From Lactifluus volemus (taxonomy: Eukaryota; Basidiomycota; Agaricomycetes; Russulales; Russulaceae): 64,000 nt of DNA. Below the pieces are notes generated by a model that did not search any database, was not told where the DNA came from, and saw nothing but the letters and a program-made list of their open reading frames with translations. Below, piece by piece: positions 31,603 to 43,934 of the stretch (position 1 is its first letter; every line of letters starts with the position of its first letter). The translations under genes and the position numbers were made by a program. The DNA lies in contig WTXI01000001.1 of assembly GCA_022376515.1 (NCBI GenBank), positions 1-64,000 of the forward strand, written 5' to 3'.

Positions 31603-33169
31603 GGACTAGGAAAGAAAGACGGGGAAAGAAAGGGAAGGAAAGAAAGAGAGAGAGAGAGAGAATGAGAATTGAGAGAGACAAAACCGTCTTATTGATGGGG
31701 ACAGTTGATGATGATGCCTGTACCGGTGAGCCGAATGAATGATACGGGTCAAAGTGTCGGGGCGGACATACAAGTTCAAGTTTGCTGTCTTTGGCGATGA
31801 TTGAATGCAGGCAAACAACACTGAAGCGGATGAGCTTCGAGTGTGCAATGCACGCAAGGTTGTGGAGGTGCAAGAGCAGAGCAGAGCGACCGCCCTGAGT
31901 TACTCTTAGTTCTGTTCGTCGGCCAGACCCGGCCTAAGTTAGTCTCGCTTGTTTTTCCTTTTTTTTTTTTTTTCCAATCTTTCACTCTTTCACTTTTAAC
32001 CTGCTCTCTCTTAGAATTTAGAATAATAAGATATTGTTCTCAACTTGTTCGCTGCGAGAGATGAAAAAAAAAACCAACTCCGATCGACGACGACGGTCTC
32101 CACGCCACGCCACAGCCAGGCGACCGACCGAGCCGTTATCACGACGTCTAATATCTCCCATCAGTCACTATTCCTGGAATCACTACTGTACTTTATGTTA
32201 GTTCACGACACTGTCAATATTTTCCGTTATTTCGCATCATCAACAACCGAATGAGCTCTTGCCAACTGCGATTGTTGCCGATCTACAGACCTCTCTATCC
32301 CACCACTCGCACCTATTAATCATACACTTTTTTAGTTCTCTTTACCACCAAAACTGAAATCTTTGGCGCCACCTTGTCGGCCCGGTCATTTACGGCAGAC
32401 TGAGAGAAGCGAATCACGATGCATGATGGGCCTGCAGGTTCACTCCCCCAGGAAGTAATTCCAGCTGGTGCTAGTGGCCCTGAACCATAAGTCCGTCATT
32501 CCGGCCTTGTTCCCAAATATCGAGTTTTTAGTTTTGGAAGTACGATGGGACGTGATACGTACGCACGTCTTCGATTTCCACATAAGTGGGTTCAACCACA
32601 AGTCAAAGTCAGGGGCCCGCCTTCTTGGGACGAAAAGCAGTGCAGAACCCTCGGACGTTTATAGAGTCCTTTGTAGTAACTGCCGTCCTCCCTCGTCACG
32701 ATTTTTTTTTTTTGTTCTTCCCTTCTGGCCCGCCCGTCATAACTGTCTCCACCGATCAGGCACGGCGTTATCCCCCCAACGCTACAGGCTAGCCTCGGTT
32801 ACCTTCCTTCTCTTCGTTTAGACCATGTTGTAGACGCGAGGATGTCGGCAGCGGCCAAATGGAAGCTCTAAAAAATAATTACGCTCTTAACGCCACATAC
32901 CCTTTTTATTTTCCAATTGTCATGACCAAATAACTTGAAACCAAAGCAAGATTACGTGACGATGTTGAGCTAAGGCCTCGTTTCCCCACAAATACCCACG
33001 AGTTGACGCTGAAACAATAGGAAGCACAAAGTACCGGATCGATGGAGCTTATCCCCGCTATCATAGCTCCAAAGGTATCCGGAGAGCCTTCTAGGTTGAG
33101 AGATGACCGGCCTTGACAAGCCGGGTTATTTTTCCCCACAAAAAAATAATCAGATAAACACTTCCTTTA
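31603..33169. other. Upstream region of BNI4 / downstream of the oxidoreductase
   Basis: 1.57 kb without a gene I can support. Near 31643-31661 lies a GA microsatellite (CT on the BNI4 sense strand, likely 5' UTR or promoter). Poly-T runs at 31955-31975 and 32702-32712 may belong to core promoter pyrimidine tracts. Plus-strand frames at 32468-32821 lack motifs. Confidence 0.5.
31643..31661. repeat. GA dinucleotide microsatellite
   Basis: About nine GA units directly upstream of the BNI4 start codon (40 bp). On the coding strand it is a CT tract, common in fungal promoters and leaders. Confidence 0.8.
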
Positions 33170-34899
33170 TTAGAATCTGTCGACAAGCCGTTCAGGCGTT
33201 GCAACTTTCCAACGCTTCTCGCTCAGCCGAAACTCGTCAGGGAACCACGTGCGCAAGCCTTCCTCTTCTTCTACCCCAAGCACCATCAAGGCCAGCGCGT
33301 GGGCACACAACCAGGCATGGACCATGCCTTCTCCGCTGTAGCCCGCGGAGACCCACTCTCCTGCCGCGGAGCCCGTGGAACTACCACTACCACCACTACC
33401 ACCATAAAGGTGCAGCACGACCTGAGATAAGAGACGGCACACGTCCGACCCATGGCTGCATGTCTGCCGAAAAGCCGAGGATGCCTGTCCACAGTGCCTT
33501 GACACGTCCGCTGTCCCAAGAGCCAGAGCTAGTAGGACTGGCGCTCTCCGCGCCCCAATTCGCGAGTCCAAAATACTCCGGTAGCGCGCCCTGGACGTGC
33601 GACGCGACGCCCAGGTCATAATCTCCATCGTCCGCGACGCCGACCTCGGACATCGTCACCCGGCCGTCTCGCACCAAGCCGCCACCAAACAACAGCTCAC
33701 CGCCATCATCTTGACCTTCAAGCTTGGGCAGCTGCGTCAGATAGTCGTAGCCTGGAGGTACATGAAAAAACGTGTGAGAGCGGGTGCCCGTTTGGGTCGA
33801 AAGACGAGTGCCAGGCCGCTGAGCGGTCGCTAGACCGCGAATAGGGATATCTTGCCGCGTAGGCCCGGGAGGAGGTGAGAGGTCCACCCGTTCGTGGCGT
33901 GTATGATATGATGGGCCGTCACCGTACCGCGCGGTGTCTGAATGGTGTAGAGGGGCGTCGTGGCCGTGGGTGGTGTGATCCCGGTACATGCTGTCTGCGT
34001 GAAAAGGTCGAGTCTGTACAACGTGTCAGCAAAAAAAGGTGTTGGTAACGGTTACGACTTGCCGGTCTGGATATCGCTTTAGGAGGTCCGCAAAGATGCA
34101 CGTCACGGTACGATATGGGTGGGCGGCACCCCCCGGATAGGTGACGACGCCGACCACCTTTTCAGAAAGTTGGAACATCTGTCCCCGCAGTTTTTTTCAG
34201 CTGCAAAAATTCTAAGGAAACTGAGAACCTTGGCGGCTTCGCTGCCCTTGAAGACACGGCAGTTGGCCGCTTCTTTGGGCATCTCTGCTCTCCACACTTC
34301 GAGCTCCTTTACGTGCTCTTCAAACGTATTAGGATGGAAATGGACATTGAGTGCTTCTACATCGCGTATCTGCGAGTGCTCGAGCGCTCCGATGCCCTCG
34401 ACAGCTTCTCGCATGGCTGAAAGGTGCGCGAGACGAAAGCGAATAATACGTTTTGCCGACTCGATTCCGAATTCCGACTTGAGCTGTACATAGTCATGGA
34501 AGAGAGGTGGGTTGATATGCCCGCCGTTCCTAGGGGTTAAGGTTCAGGTTTTGGGAAACTAGCGAACTTGATCACCACCTACCGGCCAGTAGCACCTGAA
34601 CATACGTCTCGTGCCTCCAAAACTAAAACGCGGAGACTCGAGGGACCCTTGTTTAGAAGTGTACGAGTGCAGGAGAGACCGGTTATACCGGAACCAATGA
34701 CTAGGACGTCGACATGAGAAGGTAACGCTGGAGGAGGGGCAGGCAATTTGGCTGGTGGAACCGTCCAGAATGACACGGTTGGGTTGTTGACGGGTAAATC
34801 TGGTGAACGTTGTATCCTTTCCTTTACGGATCGATAATCTGCGTCAAGTTGGCGAATTAGATGAATGAGGACGTTGAGGCGAGCGATGATATTGCCCAT
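33170..34899 (-). CDS. FAD-dependent oxidoreductase, DAO family
   Basis: Start ATG 34899 (MGNIIARLNVLIHL). An N-terminal Rossmann dinucleotide-binding motif is clear: VDVLVIGSGITGLSCTRTLL, followed by VLVLEARDVCSGATGR and, in the next exon, NGGHINPP, as in glycine/D-amino-acid-oxidase-like enzymes. Later parts include YRTVTCIFADLLKRY (FAD-contacting region), HHIIHATNGWTSHLLPGL, an FGGG motif, LWTGILGFSADMQPWVGRVP and a C-terminal AAGEWVSAGYSGEGMVHAW, typical of the second FAD loop. About 5 exons, roughly 480-500 residues. Substrate unknown. It is divergent from NUP120 with only 25 bp between start codons. No break noted. Confidence 0.82.
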
Positions 34900-34924
34900 T
34901 AGCAGGGGTTGTTGACTGACTTAA

Positions 34925-37900
34925 ATGTCAGATAATTTATTAAAAATAAACCGGTTTCTTTTCATGGCAGCGACGACGGCAGCGGATAAAGTGCTCATCT
35001 CGACACATTTATCTGACATTTATTCACCTTTGCAGACCACCGCGATATCGATTCAAACTTCAAAGACTCACGTACCACTTCCGCCACATCCAACAGATGA
35101 AGAACCTCCAGTTGAACACGCCCAATACGCCTCCTTCTTCCACTCGGTCCAAACGGGTGCCATCCTCCTCCGTCTCATTCACAATGGCCTCATCATCGAA
35201 CTCGTCTCTTTATCTACAGAGACACCACCTATCCGCTTCGTATTTCCTTATACCGTCCTGCCCAATCCTGCCCTCTTCTTGTTGGATAATCGCGAGCTGC
35301 ACGTCCTCGCCGTCACCGCGAGTGCCTCTCTCTATCGTCTCGTGATACCTTTGCAAACACCGCATCAACTCTGGTCTTCCCATATGGTCAGCAACTGGTG
35401 CCGCGAATACCACCTGAAAAACGCGCAAGATTCTCTACAGGCTCAAGTTCAGGTGCAAGGCACACACTCAGTTGCCCTTGCTCTCACCAACGGGTCCCTC
35501 ATTCGTATAGACGCGGAAACCATTGGGGATACAACTACTGCAGGTCCGCTCTTTCCTTTCTTCTCGTTTCCCCACTCACTTTTGCATCTCCAAGACCACT
35601 GGGCCGAGAATTTGTTTCATCACAACACATTCCTCGCGTCCATCACGTCCTTTCTACATCAAGCCTCATCTGATGGTTCACATATCATCGCCGCGGCAAG
35701 CCACCCGCAACCAACCGACATTGGCCACATCTGGACACTTTCTCGTGATCGGACCCTTCGTTTGTGGACAGCACGCAGCGGCTGCACCTCCGCTAGACTG
35801 CTCCCCTCCCTGGCCTCTTCCGGTAGAGAGCCGTCCCCCGGCACGAGCACTTCAACAAACAAGCCGAGCATTCTTCTCGACCCCGTGCCCCAAAAGCTCA
35901 TCACCGTCTATGATGGTCCATACGTCATTGTTTTTATTCCAACACCTTCGTCTTCGTCTTCTGGGGGGTTTTTCCAGTTGTTCAACTCCTCGAATGACCA
36001 CCTACAGTTGGTCGAGTCCTTTGAGGCATCGCGTGAGAGCGCGCATGGCCATTTACAGGACTTTTCGGTTATCAATGGTTACCTTCATACCTTGTGGGAC
36101 CGCCAAGGCCAGGCCGCAGTCGAAATTCTTGACGTTCCCATGTCACAAGTTCCCAATGAACCCGAAAGCGTCGGTTGGCGCGTCGTACTCTATCCCTATG
36201 AACCCGACCTGACCCCTGCCTATCTTGACGAGCTCTTACTCTCCCCAGGTTCCCTCACTGACAAACTCTTCTCTGCCGTCATGCGTCCCGGCGTCTTTTC
36301 CAATTACACCCTCCGCACTGCCATCGATCAATACACCGACGCGTGCCGCTCACTTCCTGGACCACCACCCCCAGCGCTGATCACATCATATATCTCCCTG
36401 GGAGAGCAGATAGCCGCTGTAGTTGGCTCTACCGTCACGTTATCTCGCGATCCTCAGACGGGGGCATTGCAACGTGATAAATATTGGATCGCTCTCAAGC
36501 GAGACTGGGAAGGTTTTATCGCTCGCTGTCGTGCCGTTGAGCGCTCGGCGCGCTGGCCGCTCGCACTCGGTACTGGCCCCGTGGAGAAGTCCTCGTAGCC
36601 GAGCGCGAGCGTTCAGGCGCACTTGCCGTCGAAGACCTGCCCTTGCGCTTGCACCGCCACCTCCGTGCCGATCTCGGTTCCGAACCCCAATTCGCAGTCT
36701 GTGAGGTCGCGTGGAATCTCCGCACGCGCATGGGTACTCGTGCGCTACGTGCACTCGAGGGCCGCGTGGTCGATCTCACACAACAGGAGGTTGCCTTTCC
36801 GTTTGCAGATATTATCGCTGACATCGCAGCCCGCGACGCGTTTCGTGATTCGCTGGAAGATGGCTCGGAGAGTTGGCTCGTCGGACGTCTGCAGAGCGTC
36901 CCTGACCTCGAAGCCGCCTCCCGTCTCGTGTTAGACCTCGTTGGCGGCTTTGATCGCGCCGTCAAAATGGAAGAAGACGAAGTAGAACTGCTGCTCCCGC
37001 AACACGTGTCCGTGCACAACCGCATGCTGACCGCGGCGTATGCAGTGCACTCGGTTCGCGCGCGATACGACTTTATCCTCGCCCTCGTCGCGCTCCTCTT
37101 TTTCCTTGCCGACGATCTGGAAGGTTGGGACCCCAGCTTGCTCGCAGAAATTTTCGCCGTCTTTCGCGGCGTCGCCATGCTGCGCTACGCCGCCGAACAA
37201 CCCGCGTTGGACGCCTCACCATTCACCCTCGTGGAAGACGCGACGGACGAGGTGGCTGCCCGCCTGCGCACCCTCGGCATGTCGCGAAGCGGACCGGCAG
37301 CCTCGGCACCTATGCCCGATCTCTTCCTCTGCTTGCTGGAACAGATCGGCGGCGGAGCGGTAGACGCACCGTTCGCCGTCGCCGCTCACGCCTTTCTCGA
37401 CATGAGCGGCCTGCTCCAGGCCACGTCGACCGCACACGCGGCGCGCCTGAGGTGCTGTGGTGCGAGCGCCTCCGTGCTCTGAAATTCTTGGATGCGGCCA
37501 GGGAGACGTTGGAGTGGTTGCCGCGCACGCCGGCGGTCATGTACGTTTGGGCTAGGCTCTGGTTGGACGTAGGCAGGGACGCTGAGGCTGCCGAGGCGAT
37601 GGACAATCTCGCGGGTGTTTCGGTCGGTGTTGGGGGTACTCGTACTTTGTTTCTGATAATGACGGGGTTTTTTTTCAGGCCCGTACAGCGCGTTGTCCTT
37701 TGAAGACGCCGATGCCCTCGCGGCTATCCTTCCTGGGGGACAACTCTTTGACTCAATGTTCGCGTTTTACCTTCACGCCTCTACGCTGTTCAAATCCGCC
37801 TCCCTCGTCGATCATGACGTTCACTTTGCGCGCCTGGCGCTGTCGAACGCCCCGCCAGATTGGGATACCACCGACTTGTGGAGTGCGATCATCAGAGGCA

Positions 37901-39622
37901 CGACCGACTTGGGATATTGGGACGAGGCGTACACGGCGTTGATGTCGACCCCGCGTGATTCGCTGTAAGTCGTGCAAAGTCGTGCATTTTTTTTTGGCGC
38001 TAACAATATTTTTATTATTATGGCAGGCGCCGCGAATGTACTCGACATCTAGTTCACCGAATGTGCGAAGAGCATGCGATTGAGCGTCTCATGTCGTTCA
38101 ACTTTGTTGGCCTCATCGATGAGGTAGAGGCGTCGCTGTCGTTCAAAGCGCGGAATGCGGACCCCCGCGTTCAGCCATTCTATTCCCGCATCCTATATAC
38201 ATGGTACGTCACTCATGGAGATCACAGGAATGGTGAGTTTTTTTTTTCTTCTGGTTTTACACGTTGTTAACGCAGCCTTTACAAGCTGCCCTTGCGATGT
38301 ACCAGCGCGCCCGAAAGCTCGCAGCGTTAAGCAACACGGATGAGCCAACGCTGTATTTCGCTCTGGCTGATCAACAGCTCGAGGCCCTTGTCATCACCTC
38401 GAATGCGCTCTCTCTGCTTGACCAGAAGGATGCATGGATCATTCTCCCCGTTGCGCCAGAAGGACAACAGCAGCAGGGGGCGAGGCCAGAACCGAAACGC
38501 CGTAAGCTTACAAAGCACATCCCTGAAGACCGATTCGCGAGCGGGAAGCGCGACTTGGAGATTGTCAAACTTTCAGATGTTGTCGCAGAATACACATTAT
38601 TGAGCGCACAGCTGGATCTCGTGAGAAAGGACCCGGAATTGTTGCGCGCGATCGGTGAGCACCCGCACAACACCAGTCAGGGGAGATTGGGGATGCTGAT
38701 GATTTGAACCTCGCTCGCGGGCAGCCACTCTACGCTCTCCCGAATCCGTCGTCTTACGACTGGTCCAAAGCAATCGTTTCAATCTGGCCATGGCTACGGC
38801 TCGTACCCTTGAGGTTGACTTGACCGATCTGTTTTCGCATCTCACTAGGCAATGCCTCCGATTGAGTCGTAATCCAGATGCCGTTCTGTGGGTTATTGCC
38901 TTATTTCACCCCCCAGGCTTTGCTGCTAAAAAAAAAAAAACTTTCATGGGTGGTACACAGGTCAGAAGACACTACCGACTGGTTGCTCACCGATAAGGTC
39001 ACTTCTTGGGCAGGTACGCCCTCCGATCGTGGGTGGCGGTACTTGAAGCAGTCACTCGAACGCCATGATGGTGGACCGGACACGGATTTGCGGTATTCCA
39101 AAGTCGTCTTTGAGACGATCACCGGTCTGGAGAGCGCGTCGACTCCCCCTCCTTGGTTGATTCATAGATTGGAGGTAAAAAAATAAATACATCACTCGTT
39201 CCAGAGTTATAATTTAATTTATGTTCTGCTGTTTTTTTTCTTCAAACAGGAGCATCATCCAGAGTGGCTCATCCGCGCTTGTATGCGCTTTGACATGCTT
39301 GAACTGGCGCTGGAGCTCACCTTGTCCCTCATTCATAAAGTGCGTTCTAGCCCTTCAACTCGTCAATGTTTGTTTTTCTTACTGATCGTCAATAATCTGT
39401 CGACAGATCGAGTCACGCCTGGCACAAGATCCACCCAAAACGGCCATGGCGACGTGGCTACCCTATACGCTTATCGATCAACTTTTGGTCGCGACCAATG
39501 AACAAACGCAAAGTGACTTGTCCAAGCGCGCGATTAGGCTTCGTCGGGATCTACACAAAGAAGTTTCGAATGGAGCGCGCAGAGCGCAAAAATTAAGTCA
39601 CCGACTATATCAAGAGTTGTGA
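34925..39622 (+). CDS. NUP120: Nucleoporin NUP120/NUP160 (Y-complex), with two apparent -1 frameshifts
   Basis: Scaffold nucleoporin of the NUP107-160 (Y) complex. Start ATG 34925; the Met at 34964 (MAATTAADK) is an alternative. The N-terminal beta-propeller has WTLSRDRTLRLW (about residue 275). The alpha-solenoid half is strongly conserved: CERLRALKFLDAARETLEWLPRTPAV, ALSFEDADALAAILPG, LMSFNFVGLIDEVEASLSFKARNADPR, FYSRILYTWY, NLAMATARTLEVDL, DWLLTDKV, GTPSDRGWRYLKQSL, HHPEWLIRACMRFDMLELALE. Introns 37615-37678, 37965-38026, 38233-38285, 38655-38724 and three later ones. The frame breaks at about 36577-36580 (C run) and about 37430-37445; coding resumes in the next frame each time, so sequencing/consensus errors are likely. 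Confidence 0.88.
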
Positions 39623-39898
39623 TCGTCGTTGTCGTCCTGTACAGTACCAGTTGTCGTTATTACTCTTTTTTTTTTGTTCGCTTGTGGTCCAATTTGGGTG
39701 CCTTGTGCTCTTTGTCCGACAAACACAAATTAGGTGCCCGTTCAGAGAACAACAACCACAATCGACAAGAGAAAAGCGCTCAAGCTGAAACTCATCATTT
39801 GATTCTCATAACAGGTCATGAATACACCTTGATGCATTGGACCAAAATTGGGCACGATCACACAGCTTGGTGCCTTGAGAATAGACAAAAGACATCCA

Positions 39899-42800
39899 TC
39901 AGGAAAGGTTACTAGCAAGTTCCTTCGTAAACTTTTCCTGTAAAGCGGACAGATAGCCTAGGAAATCTCGGTCCGGAAGTCTCGAATGTTCTAGGGCTTG
40001 CGTCAATGTTGTTCGTAGCTTGAATGACGCTCGCGTTTCAGAGATAGAAACACCGAAAAGATAATAACAATGTAGCAGCCGTACCTTTAGGACTGTCTTC
40101 CTCCGTCGCGCTACTTTGGCAGATTCACTGTTTTCGTCGTTTTGTGCCGATTCGTCACTCAGATGTTGCGCGACTTTCTCAGCCCCTATGAGCACGTCCT
40201 TTGGCAGGTCCGCTAAGCGTGCCAGCTGGAGTCCTAAGTTCCGATAAAGGTTAGCCCCCTTGGACTTAACTTGAGCTACGATGACTTGAACCATAATGCT
40301 CTAATCCATCTGCCGGACCGCTTACGATCCTGAAAGAATCATAAGATAGCCATGGAGGGAGAAACAGCCCAATAAATACTTGTATGTGAAAGTCATGCCA
40401 ATATTAGAACTCGAACGTCGTGACCTCTGCTAGATATGAGAGTTAGTCTCATGGTCCTTCAAGTCAGCATACCTGAACGGATTGGTGCAAGCTCGGAAGA
40501 GGTCAGTACATTCACAACAATTTTAGGGCTGATGCATTTACTGGACAACTGTCGGCTGGCGAGATAACGTAACTGAAAGTTCGTGAAAATGACTGTGATG
40601 TTTGCATGGACCCGTAGCCATAAAGAGCCCAGGGTATTATCTTACGTAGCAAAGAATGTGAAGCACTATAAACTGTGGGTTACTAGCCTACAAGCGCCTA
40701 TGCGAAGGGCTCACCTTGAGTTTGATCAGTTCTTCAGCGATCGCATGGGAAATGCCCACACCTTCTTTGGGGGACGTGGCTCTACCCAACTCATCAATCA
40801 GAACTAACGACTGAGAAGAAGCAAGGCCTAGGATCATCGCGATCGACGCCATTTCATTGGCGAACGTGCTCAGGTTTTTCTCCATGTCGTCGTCATTTGA
40901 AAGACGCGTTAAGAGATTGTCGTGGATACTGAAAAGCAGCAATAAGTTGTAGCAACAAGAATCAGACAACGCGCTCACCGAAAACTCGCGTACTCTGCTG
41001 GGACAAAGCAACCACATTGAGCCACGACAGTCAACAACCCGATCTGCCTGAGGTAAGTGCTTTTCCCTGCGTAGGGTAAATCCTGATGCATAGCCGCATT
41101 TGCACAGAGTGGCAACACACCAGACATGCTGTAGATAATCGTGGTGTGAGGAGACGACGCATTTACAATTCAGTTACTCACTTCGGCCCTTGCAGTACTT
41201 GGAATGCAGTGCAGTCGGAGCAATACACGTCGTTGGGGACGAGCATTCCCACAGACTTTACATCCTCTAGAATCGGATGATATCCAGACTTGATCGCAAG
41301 TGTGCCCGTAAACTCGGGTCTAACTGGAGGGGTGCTCAGGGGTCAGAAACACATTTTATGAAACCAGTGGCTATTACCATAATTCTTCACTATAAAGAAT
41401 ACGTTAAATGAGAAATATCAGTCAGGAGAACTGAAATTAGACAAACGGATAGAAACGTGGGCAAATGACCACAGCATATCTAACATGGCCATCTGGACCG
41501 AGAAGTCATGGCTCAGCGAACACCCTTGCACGCATAAAAAGAACAGACTGCTTCAGAAGCTTTATAGAGGGCGCCAATGTCCGTCAAGACCTCCGAAACA
41601 AGATCTTTGATAGTTCTGGGGAGCGTTGATTAGGAACGGGGGACCAAAGAAAAGGGTTTGGTTACGAATGGCTTAGAATGAGAGCTTCGTCAAGTGCATC
41701 TTTCATTCTGGCATTGCGCTTTTTCTGCGTTTCGCAAGATTCGAGCTCATAAATGTTGGAAGTATGTTCATCACTCACCAACTCCATAGTAGTAAACGAC
41801 CATTTCCCCCGCTGCATGGATGGATTGATGAAACCCCAGGGTAGCCTCCCCTCAACAAGATCTCCTTTCTTGACAGCAAAATGAAATCCCGACTCGTGGT
41901 ATACGAGTTGTATATCTATGTCATGCTTCTCGTTGAGGCTGCGGTGCAACGCTTGGATGTCTCCAACATTTTCTTTGAATGTTTCGCGCGCGACGTCGAG
42001 GAGAGGGTTACAATTTGCCTAAATGGACTGGGTTATGTTTCAGGCATAGAGTCTAGAAGTATTCACCTTCACGGCGTAGACACGCGCGTTGATGGCGGCA
42101 AGTCCTGTCTGAGTCAAAGGGGGTTGGCTTGCCTCGGTCTGGTCTGAAGGGATCTCACTTTTTGGAGCGATGCATCCTCATTCAAACTCTCAGACACAAA
42201 CCGTTCAACCTTAGCTAGGCGTTCATCGGAAAGCATCTGTGAGAACTACTCAATTTGTGGACAAGTGCGATACCTTCGTAACGCACATTACAGATAATTC
42301 GCAAGAGCTCACTCTTCGATCCAATGAGAGCCTTCTCCAATGCCGGCAAGCGTCGCACAACGTCCCGCAGATTGAGCATCTGCGTCACCCGTGACGAGGC
42401 CGTACGCGCAGAACTAGTCTCACGAGTCTCGCTCGATGCTAGCTGCGCAGTTTCAGAAAAGTGAAAGAGGAATGTCAAACTAGCATGCACCGAGCTTATG
42501 AGTTTGTCGACGTCTACTTTACAGAGATGTCTCAAAGCATCTTTGACTTCTGTAAATCTATCCTCGGATTGGATCAACTCTAAAATTGATTTGAACAAAG
42601 TTAGGGTGAATCAGCAGGCATCGAGTACCTCCGACAACGTCAAGCCTTGCTTCTAGTGCTGCTCCAACTGGAACAAAGTCAACGATAGCAGCAAATATGA
42701 GGTCAAGATCGAGACGTGCCTGTTATTGGTGCAGACAAAGTCGCTCGTAAGAGCCGTTTCCCCATGGCGGTGGAGCAATGGTTAAGAACGCTGAGAGGAA

Positions 42801-43718
42801 ATGAGTACTCCTCAGCCAGAGAAAGGAACTTATACCCAAATAAAGAGTGGGGCGACTTTGCATTGCCCATATTTTCAACAATCTCGAGGTTGCGTGCCGT
42901 TTCTGGATCAATCATCATCGTCCCTTCAACAGGGACAAAACGAATGCGTAGCGATCCGGCCGCAAATTGTGTATTGAGCTTAATTCTGCATATTTAAATA
43001 CCGCCGAGGCGGCAGACAGGGCATAGTACCTGAACACGGGGGCATCAAGACGTGTAAAAATGACGAGATAGGCATATATATGCGTACTTCCTTGAAACAG
43101 CTACAATTGTAGCCGCTCGTTCTTCATCCTGAACGCAAAGTTGAGATACGAATTCTAGGCCTTTTGACTCTCAATGTGAGAATCCTCGACTAGAATACAA
43201 GCGCAAGCGAGCATACCAGCATCTTCATTCCATATTTGCGAAGTACGGGTTCGATGGGAACCATGGGAAATTCGTCAAAAAGACATTGTACAAGCAGGGA
43301 TGTCGAACTTGGCGTGCTTCCAGAAGACGGTCCCATGTTGTCTTTCGAAGACAGAAACGTGTCAGGAACTAAAATAAGGACTGGATTGTGAAGGTGCATC
43401 TGATGAAGCGTCTTCACATATGTCTGACAGTCAGCAAGCTGCGCCCGACGGTCAACCCAAGAGTCCCACATCGGACGGCTGCGGGAAATCCACCTGCACC
43501 AACATGACACGGCCAGTATCGCGGTCAAGCGCGGCAATTCCAACTTCTCGTGCTACGCCACGACCTTCCAGTAGAGCGATGATGAAGCTAGCCTCATATC
43601 GTGAAGTTGCAGCCGTAGTTGGAACCTGCGCTGGCTGTCCAGTACGAGGGCGAGTAGCAGATGTTGCATGAGATTGCCCAGTCCAGGGCCGAGTGGCATT
43701 GTCTGAGAAAGACCGCAT
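39899..43718 (-). CDS. MSH4: Meiotic MutS homolog MSH4
   Basis: MutS-family protein acting with MSH5 to stabilise meiotic recombination intermediates for crossovers. Start ATG 43718 ([15 protein letters not shown]), stop 39899. Domain [29 protein letters not shown]. Middle: [16 protein letters not shown]; clamp/lever: [31 protein letters not shown]. ATPase: Walker [16 protein letters not shown] interrupted by an intron, [12 protein letters not shown], Walker [31 protein letters not shown], then CFTFFATHFHEL. C-terminus [15 protein letters not shown]. No N-terminal mismatch-binding domain I, as expected for MSH4. Many exons are tiny, including one of 20 nt (40646-40665). Confidence 0.9.
40646..40665 (-). 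other. 20-nt exon of MSH4
   Basis: Encodes CFTFFAT, the conserved segment before HFHEL, between intron 40666-40714 and an intron starting GTAAGAT at 40645. Confidence 0.7.
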
Positions 43719-43934
43719 GACAGAAATTTTTTGGATCGATTATGGTGGATAAATGTCAAGTTATTTCGACATGAAATTTGACCCAATTAGACGCATTGTT
43801 GACACATGTGTACGTGTCTGTCCATAGCGTCAGCGAACTGCCCATACACTCACCCGCATACATCTGGTCAGGATTGTAGATAGGTACAATGTGAGCATAG
43901 GCATAGTGTATAAGACATTTCATTCATAAACGAT

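Noticed and set aside
40425..40510. tRNA-like stretch on the minus strand (TTCGAGT loop, TCTCAT hairpin)
   Set aside because: T-arm and anticodon stems do not pair, U33 is missing, and the segment splices in frame as part of MSH4 (NIGMTFTYK).
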